A stretch of DNA of 64,000 nucleotides, from positions 944,730-1,008,729 of the forward strand of contig NW_004457654.1 of assembly GCF_000313135.1 (NCBI RefSeq), in the 5' to 3' direction. The translations under genes were made by a program, and so were the position numbers. The stretch comes from Acanthamoeba castellanii str. Neff (taxonomy: Eukaryota; Discosea; Longamoebia; Acanthamoebidae). Within the stretch, counting starts at the first letter, position 1; each line of letters opens with the position of its first letter. Under the pieces are notes generated by a model, which saw only the letters and a program-made list of their open reading frames with translations, made no database searches and had not been told where the DNA came from. Shown in pieces: positions 19,829 to 29,289 of this stretch.

Positions 19829-22452
19829 ATGGAGCAGCAACAAGTTGTGCAGGTGGCGTGGGTGAACGAGGGCCGCGCTCTGGACGTCTCCCTCCCTTGT
19901 CCCGACATTCGCAGCCTCAAGTACCCCCTCCAACCCAAGACTGCGGACTCCCGCAGCCAGGTAATCGGCGGGGGGGGGCAGGCAGGAGCTGGCCAAGCAG
20001 ATGGGCGGCGGTGTACCTGTGGACATGCTTCGGCTGTGCGTAGGCAGCATCAATGTGACGTCCGAGATAGACAGGCCCCTCGACTACTACCTCATCACCA
20101 ACGAGCCCTGGTTCGTCCGCTCCCCCATTGAAGCCTCAGTCATCAGCATCCAAAAGACGGGCGACGAAGGCCAAGAAGTGCGCCAGGAACCGGTACCGGC
20201 ACCACCGCAGAGATCACGTGCGCTGCTCTGTGTGGAGTAGTGACTCATCCCCAATCGATTGCAGGTCAAGGTGTGGCTGAGGCGCGGCTGTTCGTCCTAC
20301 GCGATTTCTGCGGCCCTGCAACGTGCGGGGCTTAGGACGGCGGACATGGAGCTGCGCACCGACGGCGGTGTCATCATCCCCGAAGGCTCTTTCTCGAAAC
20401 AGGCACTTCGGTACGTCTCTTCCCCAAAGGCGCCTGCCAGCGTAGGTAGGAACAGGTTTTCCGACAGCTGTCATCTCGGCTTGCAGGGGCATGCCCAGCA
20501 AGATTACGCTCTACCTCCGGCGCAAGCCCGACGTTATAGACATCACCATCATCACTCCGTCTGGTACTGTATCTCTCTCGCCTTTATGAAGCGGTTCGTG
20601 AACTGGGCGCAGTGCCCAGCCAAGCTGAAACGACCTTGGCGCAGGGTTCCAACGGTCGGGCAAGCCCGCGACCATTCTGCTGGGGGTGAAGCGGGACACC
20701 ACCATCCGCAACGTCAAGGAGCGCATCAGGAGCAGCACCGGAGTCCGCCGAGACAACATTCGGCTCTGCTTCCTGGGCACCGTGCTGGGAGTCACCGGCG
20801 ACGAGGCCAACTCTGATGAGGAGCAGGCCAAGGTCTACTACTTCATCGGCCTCATCAACCCCCAATTCTGTAGTAGTTGGCACCTGCCATCATCACAACA
20901 GGAGGCGAAGACGCTGGCCGACTTTGGCGTCTACGACGGCAGCAGCCTCATCTGGAGCAGGGGACGTGGCTCAGCCTCGTGCCCAGGCCCGACGTGCAGT
21001 TCCAGATCTTTTGCAAAACTCTGACTGGTATGATTACTTTACCGCTCTCGAGTGGTGTTAACCTCACCGACTCAAGGACTTGCATCTCTGTGTTGCGTGT
21101 GTGGTGCGTGCGTGTGTGATAATGAAGGCAAAACACTCACGCTTGATGCGACTCCGGCACATCTCATCGCCCAGATCAAGACCCTTATCGAAGCCAAGGA
21201 GGGTACCGTGTGTCCCTGACCCTCAGCTCCCCCGTAAGCCAAACAAACAAACTCACTGGTGCATCGATGCAACAAAGGTATTCCTGCTGACCAGCAGCGC
21301 CTTGTGTTTGCCGGGAGACAGCTGGATGACGACATCTGTCTCGGCGACTATACCATCGACCGCGAGTCCACCCTCCAGCTTGTGATTCGGCTTCGCGGAG
21401 GTACGCCACCCGCACGACACGCATCATCCAAGGGGGCAAGTGAGCCAAGGCTGACATCTGGGCCTTCTTCTGGGTGGCCTCCACCGATGAAGGGGGGATG
21501 ACGGCGGGAAGCTTGTTCGTCGATGTGTCCAACACGAACGCGTTGGAGCGGCGGCAGTGGTCCTCGAAAGCCCCGCAGTGGCGCATAGTGAAGCCGGGGC
21601 TGAGCGTGGAGGGCGTGTGCACCAACCGCGGGTGCGAGGCCTTCGACCAATCTGTGATCATCAACCAGCTCCACGGCACCTTCGACCTCCTGCTCGACGC
21701 CCACACGTACGTACTTGCCGTAGGTCCGGCTACATGTGATGCCGCTCGCTGGCCTCACGGTGGCGTGCAGCGTTGTCGCGCCACAGGTGTCACTGCCCCA
21801 TATGTGGATCGTACGTGGAGCCGGCGACGTGCGCCTTCAACAACTGCTGGTGGAAGTGGAGCGGCATCAAGAAGGGAGCCCGGGCTGGACAGCCGCCTCT
21901 CCAGTACTTGCCGCCACTCCTGCCATGCCGACTTGTGTTGCGTTGTGTGCTATGCGTGTCGTGTGTGCGTGTGCGTGTGCGTGTGCGTGTGCGTGTGCGA
22001 CCGTGCGTGTGCATGATTTGCCTCCGCAGTATCGTGTGGCTGCGTCTGAGCAAACAACAACCCTGGGAGCAGGTACGGCGGTGCGTGGGCGAAGGCCGAC
22101 AACGCCTACCATCGCTTCTCCGAGGAGAAGGCCGGCACCGTCGAGTGGCTGCGCCTGCTCATCCACACCAAGCGCATCCAAGAATGCGAGGGTGCGGCGG
22201 CGCCGAGAAGACCCTTCGAAATGTATGTGTTGTGCCCCCGCATGCGTGTGCGTGTGCGATTGATGTCTGTGTGCGGTGTACCGGTCGCTAATGAAGCAAC
22301 GCGAGTGCAGGTTCTGCTGCATCTGCATCTGCGACATCACGGCGACGGAGGAGGTGAAGACGCTCGCGTGCGGCCACGCCTTCCACCCTCCGTGCGTCGA
22401 CGAGTGGACCGGCCGCTCGCCCACCTGCCCCTACTGTCGACGCGACCTCTGA
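19829..22452 (+). CDS. Ubiquitin-like / ubiquitin / zinc-binding / RING-H2 fusion protein
   Basis: Multi-exon gene from ATG 19829 to TGA 22450-22452. In order: an N-terminal region without a known domain; a diverged ubiquitin-like fold ([18 protein letters not shown]); a close ubiquitin copy at about 21000-21400 ([45 protein letters not shown]); and a cysteine-rich region ([30 protein letters not shown], then [17 protein letters not shown]). The last element is a C-terminal RING-H2 finger ([36 protein letters not shown]). It is most likely an E3 ligase. In the ubiquitin copy, K48 and K63 are both Arg, while K6, K11, K27 and K33 remain. The LRGG is followed by Gly-Met. Two apparent introns near 19963-19987 and 20965-20990 are only about 21-26 nt, so the model there may hide sequence errors. 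Confidence 0.82.
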
Positions 22453-22647
22453 ACAAGAAGACGACGTGGAGCAGGAGAGCACTACACTTAATAGACGTTT
22501 TTAAATAGTGGTGCACACACCGATATCGATGTAGCCACACTACATCAACTTCTCAATTCTCGACAATACAACCGCAGCTCTCGTTCCACTTCCACAGCGA
22601 AACAAGAGGCCACTTCCTTCTTCCCCCCACCCTCCAGAGCTCACGGC

Positions 22648-24666
22648 TCAGAGGTCCACCGCGGGCACGAAGGCGACCGAGTGGTGCTTGACCTGGGCGT
22701 ACTTGCTGCGGACGGCCGCGATGCGCGGGTCGGCCGGGTCCTCGTCGGCGGCCAAGACCAGGGCGTTGATGGCCCGCACGCACTCCATGAGGCCCTTGTC
22801 CCTCCTCCGCCCCTGCGCGTCGTACTCGTCGCCGTCTTCGCTTTCGCTTTCGCTATCGAACGTGGAGTCGTCGTTGGCCTCGTCCCTGGGGGTGCCGCAC
22901 CGAGTAAAGTGCACCAGCGTGGGCGTCTGCATAAGCCACACACAAAACATCATCACACTTTAGCAACCGCACACATGCACACACGACACCGCACACACAC
23001 GACACACACGACACACACGCACCCAGATGGGGGACTGGTGGGTCATGGCGCGGGCGATGTAGACGCAGGCGGCGGCCACGACCGAGGGCTTGTGCCCGAG
23101 CGTGGCGTAGACGCCGAGCGACAGCTCCATGACGTACTTGGTCAGCTCGTGCGTGCGGCGCGACGAGTGAGCCGCCTTGGAGAAGCGGCGGATGAAGTGG
23201 AACGGGTAGACCGAGGCCAGGTCGAAGCCGAGCGCGGCTAGCACGATCGACTCGGCCTTGACAATGTCGCGGCCGCTGATGGTCCCGTTGGAGAGCCACT
23301 CAAAGTCCTTGAGCGTCGGGTAGTAGATCTCCTCGTACTTGGACGCCACAAAGAGGCACGTGATCGCGATCAGCTGCACCCGCCTCTGCGACACCTTCTT
23401 CAGCGACAAGAACCTAATTGAGGAGATGCCACGTCAGCGTGTTGTGTCGCTGCCGTGCGTGTCGTGTCGTGTCGCGTTGTGTCGTGTCGTGTTGTCGAGT
23501 GTGCGGTGCGTGTCGTGTCGTGTCGTGTTGCGTGGTGGTGGTGATACCGGTCGAAGAGGTCGACGGCGAGGAAGAGGGTCTCGGTGAGGAGGTCGCAGCG
23601 GCCGGCGGCTTCGACCATCCAGTTGACGGTGAGCGCTCGCATCTTTTCGGTCAGCTCGCCGTCCTGTCGGGTCTGCAGGTAGTCGCTCGCCGGCCTCTGC
23701 AACGTCTGTTGACCAGTACCACAATACAAAAAACAGCGTTAACCATCACTGGCATGTGTGCGGTGTGTGCGGTGCGGTGTGTGTCGCGCACCTGTCGGCG
23801 GTGGAGGTGTTCGTAGATCTCGCGGACGTAGACGCCGCAGTTCTCGGGCTCGTTGGCGTCCTCCTCGTCGATGTCATCGACCTCAACGCCGATTTCCTCC
23901 TCGTCGTCCGATTCGCATTCCACGCCCACCTCCTATAAATTGAAGAATAATAATTGTTATTTATTCATACAAATAAGTAAATAAATACTATCTTCTTATT
24001 TATCTATACTTAGATCTTGCGAGCTCTTCTAGTACGTACCTGGGAGAGGTCGTGTTTCTGTTGTACGTTGATGTGGTCTTCGAACTCGTCGGCGGCGGCC
24101 ACCATGACGGCGGCCTTCTCCTTCTTGATGTCTTCCTCCATTCCGGCGTCCTCTTCATTACCACCGTCCTCGTCGCAGCACTCCTCCCTGTCCTCTTCTT
24201 CGTCGCTCTCTGGATCATCATCTTCGCCATCTTCTTCATCGTTATCCGAGAGTGTGATGGTCTTCTCCTTCGTGATTGCCTTTTTGAGTTGTCGCCTGCT
24301 CTTCTCCTTGAGCGCCGCCAAGGCCTTCTTCGCGGCGGCCTTCTTTTTCTGCTTCATCTTAATCTCCTCCGCAGACAACGTCAACGCAGACGTAGGGGAC
24401 ATGATGGTGATAGTGGCTGCGGTTGTGGTGTCGACCTTCATCTTCTTCATCGTCGATCCGTTGGCTTCATTCGCCGCCACGGCCTCGGTGTTGGTGAGAT
24501 CGGCGAAGGGCCGCTTGGCGCCGCCACCCTTGTTGGGTCCCATCATGAGCATCTGCCGAATGTTTTCCTTCTCATCGGTCTTGGCGTCCCGCTGCCTCTT
24601 GGCCAGCTTCTCGTAGGCCTTTGATTGATCGCGACTGAAGAACGACGGGAAGCACGACGATAGCAT
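22648..24666 (-). CDS. Mitotic-type cyclin (A/B-like)
   Basis: Read from ATG 24666 to TGA 22648-22650. The N-terminal half is long and charged. It has a KEN box (KTDEKENIRQ) and a degenerate destruction-box-like RPFADLTNT, both APC/C degradation signals, and long Asp/Glu runs. The cyclin core follows: LTVNWMVEAAGRCDLLTETL with FLAVDLFDRFLSLKKVSQ, then LIAITCLFVASKYEEIYYPT, which is the classic cyclin box. The second fold contains VYPFHFIRRFSKAA and VVAAACVYIARAM. A helical Asp/Ser-rich tail ends the protein. Such cyclins activate Cdk1-type kinases at mitosis. Introns in the core carry pentamer repeats. ATG 24846 would add 60 residues but they are not cyclin-like. Confidence 0.88.
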
Positions 24667-24876
24667 CTTTGTTGTTGTTGATGATGTTGATGGCGCACAG
24701 GCGATCGGGTTCGGTCGGTCGGTGCGAGATCGAGTGCAGCAATCCTCGGCTCTCGCTCCAACGCCAACGGCCACCTTCGCCCAAACAACAACTCTTGCGT
24801 TCGCGCCAAATCGTTCTGGCCGTTGTAACTGAAATATTCGTAGCATTTCGACATTCCAATCATTTCAAAAAAAATT

Positions 24877-27097
24877 TCAAACTTCTGCTCGAACAACTGC
24901 GTCGTTTTGTGGGTAGTTGTACAGGAAGGCGCCGCGCACTTCGAACAGGAGGTTCAGCGTGCTGACGTTGGCCGGCCTGATCTGCTGCGACCAGGCCACA
25001 AGCTCGACGGTGACGGGAGGTTTGCGAGACAAAAGAGTGTGCTTCGGGGCTTCGGGGAGTGTCGCTGATGTGGTCGCCACCGCAGCCCGACGATGACGGC
25101 TTGATGAGCACAGTGTACGAAGTGTACGACGTTGCGCGGCAGGCACTCGCGGTTCTGGTTGAAGTTGATCTTCACGTGGAACATGGATAGCAAGCATCTG
25201 TGAGTTTTGTCATGTGTGTGTTTGTGTGTGTGTTTGTGTGGGTGTGTGGGTGTGTGCGTAGGTCAACGTTGTAAGTCATGCCTGATGACCAGATGGTGCC
25301 AAAGGGATCCTTGCTTGTGGTCAAGAAGCGGATGGTCGCCGTGGGCTGAGAACGGAGCTAACAGCTAACGCCTCCCAACAGGCCACAAGAAGAAGAAGGA
25401 ACCATAGAAAGCTCATGGCAGGAAGCCACCGTGTGCCATGGGATCCAGCACTCAGCTGAAGGCTCGTGATCTGCTGCGCCAGTTCGACCCGGTACGAACT
25501 CGACCGAGCATTCTTGCCCCTCTTCTGTTGTCACGAAAGATAATGGTAGTCACGTGAGCATGTGCCGGTTCCCCTGAGGTGCTGGGGGGGGGAGTCTTTA
25601 CTTCGAGGCAGACGTTTGAGCGTGACTTGCTCGACGTTGGGCATAGTGGAGAGAAGGCGCGACACGGTGTCCTCCGTCGCGGTCGTGACCACAGATGGGA
25701 GCGCGGCGCCGAGCGATGCAAAGTCGTCCGGAAGGCAGTCCACCTGTACACCGCCGCGAAGACTCAGCCTTGTAGCACATGGCACTGGTAGGCGCATGCA
25801 ATGGGGGCATGGGGATGGGAAAGCAGACGCTGATGCCTAGAGTGCAGAGTGAAGGAAACAGCTGTGCGATGTCGTTGATCGCAGTGCCCACTTCCGTCGC
25901 GGAGGCAGTGATCTTGAGCCATATTCTGTCGCAAAGGTAAGCCGACCAACACACCCAACTTGGATATGTTGTGCAAAAAACGAAGAAGAGGCAGAGATGG
26001 TGTCGCACCAGGCTGGCGTTCGGCTTCTCAATCGAGCCGAGCGACCAGAGAGGGCTTAGCGACAGGTCGAGCTTGTACCTCAGGTTCTCGAATTGCAGAA
26101 TCCTCGCCAACACATCCCCGTTGAGCTCGTCGCGGTTACACAAGCGCAGCTCCTCCAATTGGGTCAGACCCGCGACGCTCTCCAGGATGGACTTGTGGAC
26201 ACAGTACGTGGCTAAATGCAGGGCGAGATCTCAGCAGAAGCATCCACACACACACACACCGCGCACACAGCACACGTCGAGGGTGAGCAGCCGTGTCACG
26301 CACTCGGGTACCCAGCGCTCTGCTCGTTCCTGCCCAGCACCAGCTTCTGCAGGCTCGTCAGTTGCGAGAACAGCGGCGCGGTTGTGGTGGATGGTGAGTG
26401 CCGCGGACATAGAGCAGAGTAGAAAACAAGCAGGGACCCAAACCAGCAGCGGAATCGGGGAATGTGCAGTCTCGAAGCGTAAGCGATTGGAGGCCCTCCC
26501 ACTCGACCAAGGTCTCCATCACCGTCTCCGTGAACCTCCTCGGCCTCGGAGTGCCGCAAGGACAGGTTGAGGCTTGTCACGGACGGGAAGCCACACAGTC
26601 ACTCAATAACATTTTGGGCCAAGGCCTGATTATGGTACGCTCACACCAGATTATGTGAGCGTCTCACTGCCGAACAGCTGGTCCATGACGGCGAGATTGA
26701 CACTGGCGAGTGGAAGGTCCTTGATCAGCGGCCACATCGCCAAGTAGGCCTATGTGTCACGTGACTCAGCGTGAGTTCGGCTCTGTGCCGCAGTGTGCTG
26801 CACATGGGCCTCACACGTGTGTGCGTGTGCGTGTGCGTGTGCGTGTGCATGGTGGCCCGTACGGCGGCCAAATACACAGCCTTCCATCGCTTCGCCTAAT
26901 GCATGAAAGGAAACCATGAGCAATGGCAAATAAATCTTAAGAAAGATGACGTACCGCATGTGTTTGTAGATGAAGCGGAAGATGGCAAGGCGGAGCTGCT
27001 CCGGCATTGCCTCCACTTCGCGACGATAGGCTGTTTCGTCGAGGTCTTCCACAGGCCGTGTAGCCGAGTCCAAAAACGGCTCTTCTCTTGCCTTTTT
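24877..27097 (-). CDS. LRR protein with F-box-like N-terminus (5' end not found)
   Basis: A series of minus-strand exons shows leucine-rich segments (LTQLEELRLCNRDELNGDVL, LSTMPNVEQVTLKRL, LQKLVLGRNEQS). The most 5' exon begins after a TTTTAG acceptor at 27098 and includes VEAMPEQLRLAIFRFIY, which has the spacing of an F-box start. No ATG-bearing exon could be found upstream. That region is CpG-poor and shared with the divergent Piwi gene. The protein ends in YNYPQNDAVVRAEV at TGA 24877-24879. F-box/LRR proteins are substrate receptors of SCF ubiquitin ligases; the F-box here is only a weak match. Several exon borders are unverified. Confidence 0.5.
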
Positions 27098-27295
27098 CTA
27101 AAAGTGAACAAAAAGGCACGATCAGTGAGACTTGAACCAGGGCAGAGCAGTGGTTGTTTGACCAAAAACTCAGGGAACTGGGAGTGGGCCACCAGAGGTG
27201 TCTAGGTGAAGTAATCAGGCAGCTGCTGTCCAAATAACCACCTGCCTCAATGTCACCGCCTCCCTACTTCCTCTTGCTGGAGCAAACCAGCCACT

Positions 27296-29219
27296 ATGGC
27301 CAAGAAACTATCACCACTGACCATGGAACCACCTGGGGAGGACCCCCACAAGCGAAAGCTTGAAGCGCTCCAGGGAGAGGGTGCAGTCAAGCTCGGTGCG
27401 CTATTTGCTGAGCTTTTATTTTAGTGATAAACACAACTTTTTTAAGAAAAGAGGCTGACAGTGCACCTCCCCAAACATCCACAGAAGCAAGCCAAGATGC
27501 CAAGCGTGCACGGCACTCATGGCCACTTAGCCACACCAGATTTCCCAAGAGTAATCTTATGCTTCACACAGGGGTGAGCTTGAGCTTGAGGTCAGCGCAC
27601 ACCAGTGGATGGTCAAGAAAGAGGGTCCCTCAGGCCTTGGGACACCAATCCCTCTTGTCGCCAACTTTTTCCCAGTCACGGTACCGTGTTGCCCGTCAGG
27701 CCCCCTCATCTTGGCCTCAACTAACACTTTTCATCTTCTGTCCCGCTCATGCTAGTGGCCACTCGGGCAAATCTTCATACACCACATGCACTTCGAGGTT
27801 CTCTCCTCTTCTCCTCTCCTCCTCTCCTCTTCTCTCGTGCTCAATGCTTGATAGTAGCCTGCAGGAGGTGTGTTCATCAAGAGGAGGGTCCTCTCGGCCA
27901 ACAAGGACCAGCTGGGGCGCCACGATTTCTGGGGCGAACTTCTCTTCGCCAAGCAGGACCTCAGCAACCGGACCTTCAAGGCCGAGGTGAACGGGACCGA
28001 GTACGTGGTCACGCTCTCGGGCCGCATTCCGGTCGCTACCGATGACGTCGCTGCCCCCGAGCGCATGGCGATGGCCTCCCGCCTTCTTAAAACGGTGCCG
28101 CACCGCACCACACGGCACACGCACACACACACCGCACACACACATACACATGCACACACACACACACACACAACACAGACACACACGACACAGCCCATGA
28201 GCTGCATCTTATGATGAGTGAGCAGGTCTTTGCGAGGCTGAAGTTCATCCGGATTAGGGACTCGATCTACGACCCCACGCACCCCCTCATCTTTCAAGAC
28301 ATGAGGGCGTTCCCCGGCTATTCAACGAACATAGACCTATTCCACGTACCGCTCTCTGTTTCGCTTGCGGCACACTTGGGCTCAACGCTTACATGTTTCT
28401 CGCGGCGACCAGAGCGGGCTCATGCTCAATGTGGACACCTCGTACAAGTGGGTGCAGACAAGTACGTTCTAATGTGGCCTCCTCCGCACGACAAAGCAAA
28501 ATGCGCCACGACAAAGCTTCGTCGCGGTGTGGCTCGCGCTCACGTTCACGCCTCTTCGGGGGGGGGGGTGAACAGGGAGCATTCTCGATTTGCTCGTGTT
28601 GCACCAGCGCGACCGGGCGAAGCAAAACCAGCTGGTGGCGAATCAGTCAGTCATTACCAACTACACGGATAAGCGCGGAGACTACCGCTTCTACCGCGTG
28701 TCGTCCATCGACTTTGACAAAAGTACGCCACCACCCCCACTACTTCGAACTGTTTCGCCAACAATGCGCCGTGTTGGCGCTCACCGCCACGTCAGCCCCG
28801 GCGAGCACCTTTCCGCGCAGGAAGAGGAGGGAGCACAAGTACGCCGAGGCCGAAGAGGAGCTCATCTCCTTCTACGACTACTACCAAGAGTACGCGTCGC
28901 GTCTTCTCTGTTTTTTTTTGTTTTTTTTTTTTTTAATTCCTACTCCTGCGCGGTTCTCTTTAAAGGCTCATTTTATGTTCGTGCGGGGCACGAACGTGAC
29001 AGGACGCATGGCATCACGATCCGCCACATGGAACAACCGCTCCTCAAGGTAGTCGAGAAGAGAAGGCGCCCGACCGACGGAGTCCAGGTCGAGGAGATCA
29101 TCTACCTTGTGCCCGAGCTCTGCGTCCTGGCCGGCATGACCGAAGAGATGCGCACCAATGGCCAGTTACGACTTGCCCCCCCCCGCTCTTCGCACAGGTT
29201 CCGTGGGCAGAAGCTGACG

Positions 29220-29289
<70 letters not shown>

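Noticed and set aside
27120..27165. GGTTCAAGTC on the minus strand as a tRNA B-box
   Set aside because: No cloverleaf can be built around it and no A-box or T-run is present at the right spacing.
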